NCBI GenBank assembly: GCA_943788095.1
Contig: CALSOZ010000018.1
Location: 1-48,278, forward strand
Length of the DNA: 48,278 nucleotides
Reading direction: 5' to 3'
DNA from: an uncultured Flavobacteriaceae bacterium
GTDB lineage: Bacteria > Bacteroidota > Bacteroidia > Flavobacteriales > Flavobacteriaceae
The first letter of the stretch is position 1. The number at the start of each line of letters is the position of its first letter. A program made the translations under genes and the position numbers. Below are positions 28,689-36,352 of this stretch, one piece after another. The notes beneath the pieces are model-generated. The model did not search any database and was not told the origin of the DNA. It saw nothing but the letters and a program-made list of their open reading frames with translations.

Positions 28689-28925
28689 TTAGTCGTTTTC
28701 AAATGAAAACAAATCTTTAAGTTCGATTTTTAGAGCAATTGCAATTCCGTAAAGGGTCATAGTTGTAGGATTGGTACGCCCAGACTCGATGCGTCTTAAA
28801 GAACCGTCATCAATATCCAATATATCTGATAATTCTTTTTGTTTGATGCCTCTTTCTTTTCGTATCTTAACTATGTTGTTTCCTAACAGCTTAAGATATT
28901 CTCTCTCTTCTTTTGTAAATGGCAT
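28689..28925 (-). CDS. XRE-family helix-turn-helix regulator (copy A)
   Basis: A 78-residue protein that is almost wholly a Cro/CI-type DNA-binding domain: NIVKIRKERGIKQKELSDIL is helices 1-2, and the recognition region is DDGSLRRIESGRTNPTT. It has no partner domain. It is about 69% identical (54 of 78 positions by eye) to the second copy at 29325-29567, including the 20-residue stretch 36-55. The two genes point the same way and share a similar leader, so they arose by tandem duplication. The target genes are unknown. It converges with yidC, 19 bases away. Confidence 0.9.
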   Translation of the reverse strand: MPFTKEEREYLKLLGNNIVKIRKERGIKQKELSDILDIDDGSLRRIESGRTNPTTMTLYGIAIALKIELKDLFSFEND

Positions 28926-29324
28926 TTTTAATCATGGAATTTAATCGGTAAAATTTTTTATAATATATACCAATAATAAACCTAACAAAGGGCGTTAATG
29001 CCCTTCCTTTTTTCATGCTTTTTATTACATTTGCTTATGTTTCCAAATCAAAATTTTAAATGCCAAAATCGTATAGTACACGCCATCCTACTGTAACTTT
29101 TTTAATAGTCCCTTTTTTCTGAAAACAGATATTTTTATTTATGTTTTTATTTAAACTAAGAGTATAATGTTATGGTACTTTCTCGCCTAAGTTTTTGATC
29201 TCAAACTAAAAATATTGATAACTATCAATTGGGGGTTCATAGTTACAATAGGTTTTTTTAACTCTTGGACGAGATTTGTATCATAATTATGTAATTACAT
29301 CATGTAAAAACGATGATTTTAATT
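28926..29324 (+). other. Spacer between the two XRE genes
   Basis: About 400 AT-rich bases with no convincing gene. It contains the leader of copy A (minus strand), a hairpin AAGGGC...GCCCTT at 28988-29005 followed by CCTTTTTT on the plus strand, and a TACATTTG (TAnnTTTG) at 29026-29033. That motif could start a short plus-strand transcript encoding at most about 20 residues. I assign nothing to it. Confidence 0.4.
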
Positions 29325-29567
29325 TTATTTTGGATGGATTTTAATATCGAATAAGTCTTTAATTTCAACCTCTAAAGCTATGGCGATACGAAGTAGTGTT
29401 ACGGTTGTAGGATTGGTTCGCCCAGATTCGATACGTCTCAATGAGCCATCATCGATATCTAAAAGATCAGACAACCCTTCTTGTTTTAAATTCTTTTTTT
29501 TCCTGATTCGTACAATATTCTGTCCTAAAAGTTTCAAATAATCTTTTTCTTCATTGGTTATTGGCAT
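29325..29567 (-). CDS. XRE-family helix-turn-helix regulator (copy B)
   Basis: An 80-residue Cro/CI-type DNA-binding protein, paralog of the one at 28689-28925. The helix-turn-helix lies at about residues 17-55 (NIVRIRKKKNLKQEGLSDLL and DDGSLRRIESGRTNPTT). Divergence is concentrated in helix 1-2 surface residues and the C-terminal tail (DIKIHPK). The bases before both starts share the pattern CCnATTAAATTnCATGA followed by AAAAATGCC on the minus strand, so the duplication included part of the leader or a shared operator. Confidence 0.9.
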   Translation of the reverse strand: MPITNEEKDYLKLLGQNIVRIRKKKNLKQEGLSDLLDIDDGSLRRIESGRTNPTTVTLLRIAIALEVEIKDLFDIKIHPK

Positions 29568-29605
29568 TTTTCTTCATGTAATTTAATAGGTCAATTGGTT
29601 ATTAT

Positions 29606-29613
29606 TATATTTG
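29606..29613 (+). promoter_or_regulatory. Possible -7 element before the VGIGT-type fragment
   Basis: TATATTTG matches TAnnTTTG but sits 77 bases before the start codon and lacks a -33 TTG, so it is only a candidate. Confidence 0.3.
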
Positions 29614-29690
29614 CGGGGTAGATTGATGAATTTTAAGCCAAAAGCATAGAAAAAATCTTTCTTCACGAAGATAAATCATAAAGTTTATAG

Positions 29691-30074
29691 ATGGCCCCAA
29701 GTCGAAAAAAACTCTATATAAATTCATTCACTTTAAAAAATTGGTTTAAAGTGAGCCTAAATAGCGATTTAAAATATTATGTCGTTACCTTATTATTTTG
29801 GACCTCATTACTTTCATTTTCTCAAGTTGGTATCGGTACTGAAAATCCTCATCCATCTGCCAAATTAGAAATTAAATCTTCGATTCAAGGGTTTTTACTA
29901 CCACGTCATACAACCGCACAACGTGAAGCTATCAAACGTCCAGCAACTGGATTACAAGTTTTTGATTTAGACACCGGGACTACAAAATGTGCAATCAATC
30001 GAAGTGACAAGCGCCCGCTTGAATCGCATGGTTGTGATCCAAAGGTTTTAATCAACGTAAAGATCTCCTTTTAG
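29691..30074 (+). pseudogene. Truncated secreted protein with VGIGT repeat-type N-terminus
   Basis: A 127-residue frame with a hydrophobic signal-like stretch (YYVVTLLFWTSLLSFSQ), followed by VGIGTENPHPSAKLEIKSS and GFLLPRHTTAQREAIKRPA. That is the start of large flavobacterial secreted or tail-fibre-like proteins, which normally run for several hundred residues. The last 30 residues (KCAINRSDKRPLESHG...) do not continue the pattern. So the gene is truncated or shifted out of frame after about residue 97. Probably a remnant. Confidence 0.6.
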
Positions 30075-30079
30075 TGAAA

Positions 30080-30125
30080 ATAAAAAAGTGTAATATACTC
30101 TGATAAATGAAAGCATATTACACTT
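30080..30125 (-). terminator. Intrinsic terminator of the GlsB-type gene
   Basis: AAGTGTAATAT (30086-30096) and ATATTACACTT (30115-30125) form an 11-bp perfect stem with an 18-base loop. On the minus strand it is followed by TTTTTTATTTT. It lies 26 bases after the GlsB stop. Confidence 0.82.
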
Positions 30126-30151
30126 AAAAATAGTATCTAAAAAAAGAGTCG

Positions 30152-30403
30152 TTATGCTTTCTTTTTAAAGATTAGATTAAAAAGAAACAAAATAATAATA
30201 GCACCAATCGCACCAGTAAGGATGCTGCCGATCCAACCTGATCCGAGATTAATACCTAGTTTTCCGAGGGTCCAACTTCCAACAAAACTACCAATGACAC
30301 CAATAACGATGTTTCCAATAAGTCCAAGGCTGCTGCCTTTAAAAAGTGTGCCTCCTAGCCATCCAGCTATAGCACCAATAACAAGTGTTGCAATAATTTC
30401 CAT
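30152..30403 (-). CDS. GlsB/YeaQ/YmgE family stress-response membrane protein
   Basis: An 83-residue, glycine-rich, very hydrophobic protein with three short transmembrane segments (about 3-22, 28-48 and 56-78) ending in a KKKA tail. The pattern GAIAGWLGGTLFKGSSLGLIG plus GVIGSFVG is that of the transglycosylase-associated (YeaQ/GlsB) family, small inner-membrane proteins linked to general stress in several bacteria. Intact in a neighbourhood where many frames are broken. Confidence 0.93.
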   Translation of the reverse strand: MEIIATLVIGAIAGWLGGTLFKGSSLGLIGNIVIGVIGSFVGSWTLGKLGINLGSGWIGSILTGAIGAIIILFLFNLIFKKKA

Positions 30404-30569
30404 GTGATTTTGGGTTTAGATTAAAAATAACACCTAATCTCACTCTAAATAAAATCAATCTCTAAAAAAACAATAAATTCCGATTGTTTTATCTAGGTTA
30501 TGAGGTTAAGATTTTATAAATCTATTAAAAAATTTCTTAAAAACGGATGAATTGGAAAATAAAAAAAGA

Positions 30570-31339
30570 TTAACGGTTACGACTTAGAATTTTATATTCT
30601 TCATAACATTCGCTAATAGCATCTAATATTTGTAAGTCATTAGCGGTTCTAATGAAATCTGTGGAGTAATTACATTCACTAATTAGAAGGTCTAAATCAA
30701 TTTTATCAACTTGAAGTAAAGCGATGAGCATTTCTCTGTCAAAACGCGACGCAAGTAAAGTTTCTAATCTCATCTTGCTTTTTCATTTCGCGAAGTTTGC
30801 GCATTTCACGAGGCTTTTTTCCAAAGATGTTGTGTAAGAAATCAGCAGGATTAAAAATAGCACCCAAAACTTTCGTCACCATACTTGGTGATCGGAGTCT
30901 CGATTCATACCCGCTATTGAGTCCAGAGATGCTGTAACGTCACATTTTTTGAATGGGAACTTGTTTGATATCAACTTCTAAATAGCCTGTTAGTTTAAGT
31001 TTGTTCACATTAACTTCTTCTAGAGCTAAGGCCAGTTCTGTGAGTTCAATTGTGGTAGACGTGCCGTATTTTACCCAGTCGTTACTCACTTTTACTTTGA
31101 TCGATTTATACCCTAAGTAGGAGAGGTGTAAGGTGTCATTGGCTTTGGCACGAATTTCAAATTCACCATCAGTATTGGTAGTGGTTCCAATAACTTGGTT
31201 TAAGTTCACAATATTCACACTTTCCATTGCGCTAAGGTTTCAGATTTTACAATCTTTCCTTTAACGGTTGTAATAGTTTGAGCAGTCCCAAAAAAAGGAG
31301 CAACCATAGAAGTAATAAAAGTGTGAAATATAGTTTCAT
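30570..31339 (-). pseudogene. Carboxypeptidase-like regulatory domain protein, broken by single-base indels
   Basis: Joining frames gives one secreted protein: a start MKLYFTLLL with a signal peptide ending near FFGTAQ, TVKGKIVKSETLAQ, and a CarboxypepD_reg-like beta domain (NQVIGTTTNTDGEFEIRA, LHLSYLGYKSIKVKV). A helical part with RYSISGLNSGYES and GAIFNPADFLHNIFGKKPRE follows, and a C-terminus LLASRFDRE to EYKILSRNR. Breaks lie near 31285, 31228, 30940 and 30780, mostly in homopolymers (for example CAAATGG read as CAATGG). About 250 residues in all. The family is a flavobacterial secreted or surface protein of unknown role. Confidence 0.8.
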
Positions 31340-31432
31340 TCTTACGTTTAATGCTATAAAAGTAGTAAACAAATACTACACTAATATTGTCAATTTAAAC
31401 TTTGACTAAAAATTAACACATTAGTTTACTAT

Positions 31433-31733
31433 CTACGACTTTTTCTTGCTCTTGAAAAATCGCCTCCCCACTTGGTTTAAAATCTGATGATCGTCTTGGA
31501 GACCTGCTCGAAGAATTGCTGTCACTTCTGCGTCCTCTGATTTCAGATTTACTATCCAGAATCTTTAGAACGTTCATTTCGACCTCTTCCGCCACCGCCA
31601 GAACCGCCACCGCCGTAACCACCGCCACCAGAACGACGTCCGCCACCGCCACCGCGGTTGCGATCGCGACTCTTTTTCTCGGTGATTTCAACGTTTATAA
31701 AGCGTCCATCTTGTTTAAAGTCTGTAAAGAATT
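31433..31733 (-). pseudogene. Out-of-frame RGG-rich tail of the DEAD-box helicase
   Basis: Downstream of the stop at 31734, and one base out of frame, the sequence reads KVLEFFTDFKQDGRFINVEI. It then becomes a glycine/arginine-rich tail (RDRNRGGGGGRRSGGGGYGG and further GGGG blocks), and finally RSPRRSSDFKPRG to a lysine-rich end at TAG 31433-31435. This is the normal C-terminus of flavobacterial DEAD-box helicases. It is detached here by indels near 31745 (an A-run), 31562 and 31472. It should not be read as a separate gene. Confidence 0.8.
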
Positions 31734-33269
31734 CTAAAACTTTTGCCTTTTTGATTCATCAGTATTAAAAAATGCAAAACTATCTTTAACATCTACTTTA
31801 TAAACATCATCTTGATTCAGTTGTAAAGTATCTCTTAAGAAATCTTTTAACTTCATCCAATCATAACCATCTTTGCTTCCAATATTGATAAAGAAACGCG
31901 CCGAGTTATCATCTCCTCGATAATCTTCTTCGGAATGGCTACTCGATTGTGATTTTAAATCTTTAGATTTTTTATAATAATTAAAGAAGCGTGTAAATTC
32001 GGCTGAAAAGAATTTCTTGATCAATTCATCTTTAGTAACATCTTCAAATAAACTATTGATATCATTTAAATACGGCTCAATTTCTTGATTGATTTCTGTA
32101 TCGTGAATTTTATTGGCGAGCGCTTTGAGTTGAACTTCACAAATTTCCATGCCGCTAGGCACTTCTTTTTTGATAAATTCTTTTTGAATGATCCGTTCGA
32201 TACTTTTAATTTTTCGAACTTCACTTTTAGAAGCAATTACCATAGAAATTCCCGTTTTCCCGGCACGACCTGTTCGACCGCTTCGGTGGGTATAAATTTC
32301 TATTTCATCGGGTAATTGGTAGTTAATTACGTGTGTAATATCGTCCACATCAATTCCACGTGCCGCCACATCAGTTGCAACAAGCATTTGAATTTGCTTA
32401 GCTCTGAAGGACTTCATAACCACGTCACGCTGGTTTTGACTTAAATCTCCATGTAAGGCACCCGCACTATAACCATCTTCTATAAGTTGTTCCGCTACTT
32501 TTTGAGTATCTCTTTTCGTTCTACAAAAAATAACTGAAAATATCTCTGGATTCGCATCTGCCAAACGTTTTAATGCTTGGTAACGATCGCGTGCTCCAAC
32601 GACGAAATATTCGTGAGAAACATTTTTGCTTCCCATGTTTTTATGTCCAACCGTTACTTCTGTAGGGCTGTCCATGAATTTTTTAGCAATTAAAGACACT
32701 TCTTTTGGCATGGTTGCCGAAAATAACCAAGTGCTTTTCTCTTTTGGAGTGTACGATAAAATTTCTGTTATATCCTCAAAGAATCCCATGTTCAGCATCT
32801 CATCAGCTTCATCCAAAACTGCATATTCAATTTTGGAAATATCAACCAGTCTTCGGCTGATCATATCTTTCATTCTTCCGGGAGTTGCCACAATAATTTG
32901 TGCCCCTCTTTTTACCTGATTGGCTTGGTCTGTGATGCTAGCACCTCCATAGATAGCAGTTACATTAAGTCCTTTACAGTGCTTACCATACAATTTCATC
33001 TCGTTGGTAATCTGTAAACAAAGCTCTCTTGTTGGCGATAAAATAAGACCTTGAGTCGTGCGACTGTTCACGTCTATTTTTTGTAGCATTGGAAATCCAA
33101 AGGCAGCTGTTTTACCAGTTCCTGTTTGTGCCAAAGCAACAAGATCTCTGTCTTGGTCTAATAATAATGGAATTGTTTTTTCTTGTACTTCACTAGGCGT
33201 TTCAAAACCTAAGTCTGTAATCGCTTGAACTAAATGGTCTTCGAGTCCAAGTTCTTTGAATGCATTCAT
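31734..33269 (-). CDS. DEAD-box ATP-dependent RNA helicase (core)
   Basis: An RNA helicase used in ribosome assembly, mRNA turnover and often cold adaptation. The 511-residue open part holds the Q motif region (LGFETPSEVQEKTIP), motif I AQTGTGKTA, PTRELCLQ, DEAD in AVLDEADEMLNMGF, SAT in LFSATMPKEV, ATDVAARGIDV and HRSGRTGRAG. A DbpA-like RNA-binding segment (about 425-505) follows. The last residues KRQKF are an artefact of a frameshift; the true C-terminus is the RGG-rich tail at 31433-31733. A structured leader of about 105 nt precedes it (33270-33374). Confidence 0.95.
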   Translation of the reverse strand: MNAFKELGLEDHLVQAITDLGFETPSEVQEKTIPLLLDQDRDLVALAQTGTGKTAAFGFPMLQKIDVNSRTTQGLILSPTRELCLQITNEMKLYGKHCKGLNVTAIYGGASITDQANQVKRGAQIIVATPGRMKDMISRRLVDISKIEYAVLDEADEMLNMGFFEDITEILSYTPKEKSTWLFSATMPKEVSLIAKKFMDSPTEVTVGHKNMGSKNVSHEYFVVGARDRYQALKRLADANPEIFSVIFCRTKRDTQKVAEQLIEDGYSAGALHGDLSQNQRDVVMKSFRAKQIQMLVATDVAARGIDVDDITHVINYQLPDEIEIYTHRSGRTGRAGKTGISMVIASKSEVRKIKSIERIIQKEFIKKEVPSGMEICEVQLKALANKIHDTEINQEIEPYLNDINSLFEDVTKDELIKKFFSAEFTRFFNYYKKSKDLKSQSSSHSEEDYRGDDNSARFFINIGSKDGYDWMKLKDFLRDTLQLNQDDVYKVDVKDSFAFFNTDESKRQKF

Positions 33270-33297
33270 TTTTTTTAATTTAGTATTCGATAAATTT

Positions 33298-33345
33298 CTA
33301 AGTGTTACTTAGAAGGGTATCGAACATACCTAAACCAAGTTCCAT
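33298..33345 (-). CDS. Leader peptide ORF (15 residues) upstream of the DEAD-box helicase gene
   Basis: Within the helicase leader, ATG at 33343-33345 opens a frame MELGLGMFDTLLSNT ending in TAG at 33298-33300, 28 bases before the helicase ATG. It lies inside the larger stem-loop (arms 33302-33308 and 33346-33352), so translating it would open that structure. No homolog is known to me. It is a candidate regulatory peptide, supported by position and structure only. Confidence 0.45.
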   Translation of the reverse strand: MELGLGMFDTLLSNT

Positions 33346-33367
33346 GTAACACATCCTCACCCTGAGG
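33302..33367 (-). promoter_or_regulatory. Structured 5' leader of the DEAD-box helicase mRNA
   Basis: In transcript order: hairpin 1 has arms CCTCA/TGAGG with a 3-base loop (33355-33367). Hairpin 2 has 7-bp outer arms GTGTTAC/GTAACAC (33346-33352 and 33302-33308). These enclose an inner perfect hairpin GGTAT-GTTCG-ATACC (33316-33330). The promoter element at 33380-33387 makes this transcribed. Possible roles are cold- or RNA-structure-sensitive autoregulation of the helicase; that part is inference. Confidence 0.6.
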
Positions 33368-33379
33368 AATTTTAAGCGG

Positions 33380-33387
33380 CAAAGGTA
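33380..33387 (-). promoter_or_regulatory. Promoter -7 element of the DEAD-box helicase gene
   Basis: The minus strand reads TACCTTTG (TAnnTTTG), placing the start of transcription near 33374 and giving a leader of about 105 nt. A TTG at 33412-33414 is 24 bases further, longer than usual. The element falls just after the rdgB stop. Confidence 0.6.
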
Positions 33388-33399
33388 GTGTTAATTAAT

Positions 33400-33976
33400 T
33401 TAAAGCGAATTCAAATAAGTTACCAATTTTGAAACTGCTTTTCCTCGATGTCCAATACGACTTTTTTCAGTCAACGAAAGTTCAGCGAACGTCTGTTTGT
33501 AATCTGTTGGTTTAAAAATAGGATCATAGCCAAATCCGCCAGATCCTATTTTATTTTGGTAATTTCTCCCTTACAAATTCCTTCAAAGGTGATTCGTTTT
33601 CCTTGAAACTGCAATGCAATCACTGTTTTAAACTGCGCAGATCGATTGTCTTTAGATTTTAGCTCGTCCAATACAGCGTTCATATTGTCTTCTGCATTTC
33701 GTTGTGGACCTGCATAGCGTGCTGAAATAACGCCTGGTGCACCGTCCAAAGCTTCAACTTCCAAGCCAGTATCATCTGCAAAACAATCCAACCCATATTG
33801 CTCCTTTATATAGTTTGCTTTTTGAATCGCATTTCCTTCAATCGTGTCTTGCGTTTCTGGGAATGTCTTCATGACAGCCAATAGTCTTCCAAACTCACCA
33901 ATTGGATGTGGTTAGGAAGTTGGGCTTGAACTTCTTTAATTTTATTGGGGTTATTGGTAGCAAATACAATTTTCAT
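33400..33976 (-). pseudogene. rdgB: Non-canonical purine NTP pyrophosphatase (RdgB/HAM1), frame broken
   Basis: Hydrolyses ITP, dITP and XTP to keep them out of nucleic acids. The N-terminus MKIVFATNNPNKIKEVQAQL is in one frame (ATG at 33974-33976). The middle, with [35 protein letters not shown] and SARYAG, is in a second. The end (GSGGFGYDPIFKP, AELSLTEKSRIGHRGKA) is in a third. Breaks lie near 33868, 33856 (CCC for CC) and 33549 (an A-run one base short). Joined, it is about 191 residues with all family motifs, so it is very likely intact in the organism. It ends 13 bases before the helicase promoter. Confidence 0.9.
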
Positions 33977-33988
33977 ATTTTTTTTAAT

Positions 33989-34463
33989 TTATCGGTGGTG
34001 GTAGGGTTCATTTTTTAGGATTGTAAATCCTCTATATAATTGCTCAATAACAAAGAGTCGAACCATTTGATGTGAAAAGGTCATTTTTGAAAACGCTAAC
34101 GTTCCACTTGCTTTTTTATAAACCGCTTCCGAAAATCCATACGGCCCTCCAATAACCAATACCATGCGTTTTATGCCAGAGTTCATTTGTTTTTGAAGAA
34201 ATTCGGAAAACTCAACAGAATTCATTTCTTTGCCTTTTTCGTCCAATAAAATAAGGCGATCAGTAGGAGTGATTTTGCTAAGAATTAATTTTCCCTTCTT
34301 CTTCTTTTTGAAGTTTTTCAGATAAATTTTTACTATTTTTTAGATCAGGAATAATTTCAAATGAAAACCGCACATAATGCGACAATCGATTTTGATAGAT
34401 CGAAATAAGGTGTTCCAATTCATTTTGATCGGTTTTTCCTATGGCAATGAGTTTAATTTGCAT
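33989..34463 (-). pseudogene. rlmH: 23S rRNA (pseudouridine1915-N3)-methyltransferase RlmH, one frameshift
   Basis: Methylates pseudouridine 1915 in helix 69 of 23S rRNA, on the assembled ribosome. The first 57 residues (MQIKLIAIGKTDQNELEHLI) are in one frame and the rest in another. The remainder includes DRLILLDEKGKEMNS, the SAM-knot block LVIGGPYGFS and the C-terminal FSHQMVRLFVIEQLYRG and YHH. One extra G in a GGG run near 34294 explains the break. Joined length is about 157 residues, the usual size. A TAnnTTTG element directly before the ATG suggests a leaderless message. Confidence 0.92.
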
Positions 34464-34468
34464 CGTCC

Positions 34469-34476
34469 CAAAGTTA
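34469..34476 (-). promoter_or_regulatory. Promoter -7 element of rlmH
   Basis: The minus strand reads TAACTTTG (TAnnTTTG), ending 5 bases before the rlmH ATG, so transcription should begin at or next to the start codon. Confidence 0.5.
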
Positions 34477-34552
34477 AATTATTTTGAATAAGGTTTTAGA
34501 ATTGTTTAACTATTTGCGCTACAATTCATATTTTAGCTACAAAGTTACAAAC

Positions 34553-35407
34553 ATGATCACCAACGAACAATTTAAAAACGAAGTACAATTAATAATCGCC
34601 AATGCATTCGAGAAGATGTAGGAGATGGCGACCATAGTTCTTTAGCGTGTATTCCATCTGATGCGACTGGAAAAGCGAAACTTTTAGTCAAGGACAATGG
34701 CGTTATTGCCGGCGTTAGTTTTGCTAAACAAGTCTTTCAGTATGTCGACCCAGATTTAAAAGTTGAAACCCTAATTCCCGATGGATCTAATGTCAAATTT
34801 GGCGATATCGCATTTTATGTAGAAGGGTCCAAGCAATCCATACTTAAAGCAGAACGTATTGTGCTAAATGCCATGCAACGTATGAGTGCGATTGCAACAA
34901 AAACCCATTCCTATGTAGAAATTTTGAAAGGCACTAACACAAAAATATTAGATACGCGCAAAACCACTCCAGGGTTTAGAGCTTTAGAAAAATGGGCCGT
35001 GGCCATTGGGGGAGGCGTAAACCATCGGTTTGCGTTATACGATATGATTATGCTAAAAGATAATCACATTGATTTTGCGGGAGGTATTACCAAAGCCATT
35101 TCAATGATAAGGAGTATTTAAAGAAACATGAATTAGATCTTCAAATTGTTGTAGAAGCCCGAGATTTGGAAGAAATTCAAGAGATTTTAGATAATGATGG
35201 CGTTCATCGTATTCTAATCGATAACTTTAATTATACAGACACTCAAAAAGCCATTGAATTAATTGGCGATCAATGTTTAACCGAATCCTCGGGTGGCATT
35301 GATGAAGTTACTTTAAGGCATTATGCAGAATGTGGAGTGAATTATATTTCTTGTGGTGCTCTAACCATTCGGTTTCTAATATGGATTTAAGCCTCAAAGC
35401 CGTGTAA
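34553..35407 (+). pseudogene. nadC: Nicotinate-nucleotide pyrophosphorylase (carboxylating), frame broken
   Basis: Converts quinolinate and PRPP to nicotinate mononucleotide in NAD synthesis. The joined frames give MITNEQFKNEVQLIIANAI, EDVGDGDHSSLACIP, RIVLNAMQRMSAIATKT, LDTRKTTPGFRALEKWAV, GGGVNHRFALYDMIMLKDNH and SSGGIDEVTLRHYAECGV. These are the full set of family blocks over about 285 residues. Breaks lie near 34607, 35110 and 35370; each is one base missing from a run (AA/AAA, CC/CCC). The TAA stop overlaps the next ATG (TAATG). Confidence 0.93.
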
Positions 35408-36343
35408 TGAGTCAAGCATTGAAGATAGACTAGATAAAATTCCAATTCTAAATTGGATTGTTAAATTTCTTAAAAGAATTAAACTTCCTGGTTTTGAAGG
35501 GCTTTCGTACTATGATCTTTTAGAAATGTATGTCATTGGAGATTTTTAAAGGAGCACTGACCACGCGTGCAGTGCTATTGCTTTTAGTTTTTTTACAGCA
35601 ATATTTCCTTTTTTATTGTTTATTATTATTCTGATTCCATACATCCCTTTTGAAATTTTAAAGTTGATTTTTTAGAATTTTTAGATTCGTTTTTACCACC
35701 ACAAACCTCAGATTTTTTTAATCAAAATATTTTTGAAAATATCAATAACACAAACACAGGAGGATTGTTATCTACTGTTTTTTTGATTTCCATGTTTTTA
35801 ATGGCAAACGGCGTTAATGCAGTATTTTCTGGATTTGAAAATTCCTACCATCAACAACTCAATCGAAATTTTATCAAACAATATTTCTATGCATTTGGAG
35901 TCGCCATTATTTTAGTCATCTTTTAATACTGACCGTTATTGGTATTGGATATGCTCAGATATATTTGATTCCTCCGATCATCGAAAGGTTTAGTACTGGT
36001 GATGCCATAATCGAGCTTTTTTGGATTACTCGTGCCAAATATTTCTTTTTTGTATTAATGATCTATTTCAGCTATGGCAACCTTATATTATTTTGGAACT
36101 AGAGATGGAAAACTGTCGAGTTTCTTTTCGATAGGCGCCTTGTTTACAACCTTTCTAATTCTTTTGACCTCTTATTTATTTGGTCTATATATCGAAAATT
36201 TTTCAACCTATAATGAATTATATGGTTCGATTGGTGCGCTTTTAATTCTCTTATTTTACTTTTGGCTAAATGCAAACATTATTCTCCTTGGTCATGAATT
36301 GAATTCTTCTCTTCAACTCCTAAAGAAAAAATGCAAGCAGTAG
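35407..36343 (+). pseudogene. YihY/BrkB family membrane protein, frame broken
   Basis: Reading across frames from the ATG that overlaps the nadC stop gives a polytopic membrane protein. Its start is LDKIPILNWIVKFLKRIKLP, followed by AIAFSFFTAIFPFLLF (the YihY/BrkB opening), FFNQNIFENINNTNTGGLLS, MANGVNAVFSGFENSYHQ, FFVLMIYFSYATLYYFGT and the terminal FYFWLNANIILLGHELNSS. About 310 residues and six transmembrane segments, as in the family, once misnamed ribonuclease BN. The function is unknown. The last part (36074-36343) is continuous. Confidence 0.85.
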
Positions 36344-36352
36344 ACCTCAATT

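Noticed and set aside
28988-29010. Hairpin AAGGGC/GCCCTT followed by a T-run
   Set aside because: It looks like a plus-strand terminator, but no plus-strand gene ends nearby; yidC ends 320 bases earlier. I mention it only within the spacer entry.
28689-29567. Tandem XRE genes as antitoxins of a toxin-antitoxin or controller proteins of a restriction system
   Set aside because: No toxin-sized partner ORF, nuclease or methyltransferase lies on either side; neighbours are yidC and a secreted-protein stub.
31413-31691. A 92-codon alanine/valine-rich frame that looks like a novel small protein
   Set aside because: Its first part is the wrong-frame reading of the glycine-rich repeats of the DEAD-box helicase tail, and its last part is the real tail after another indel.
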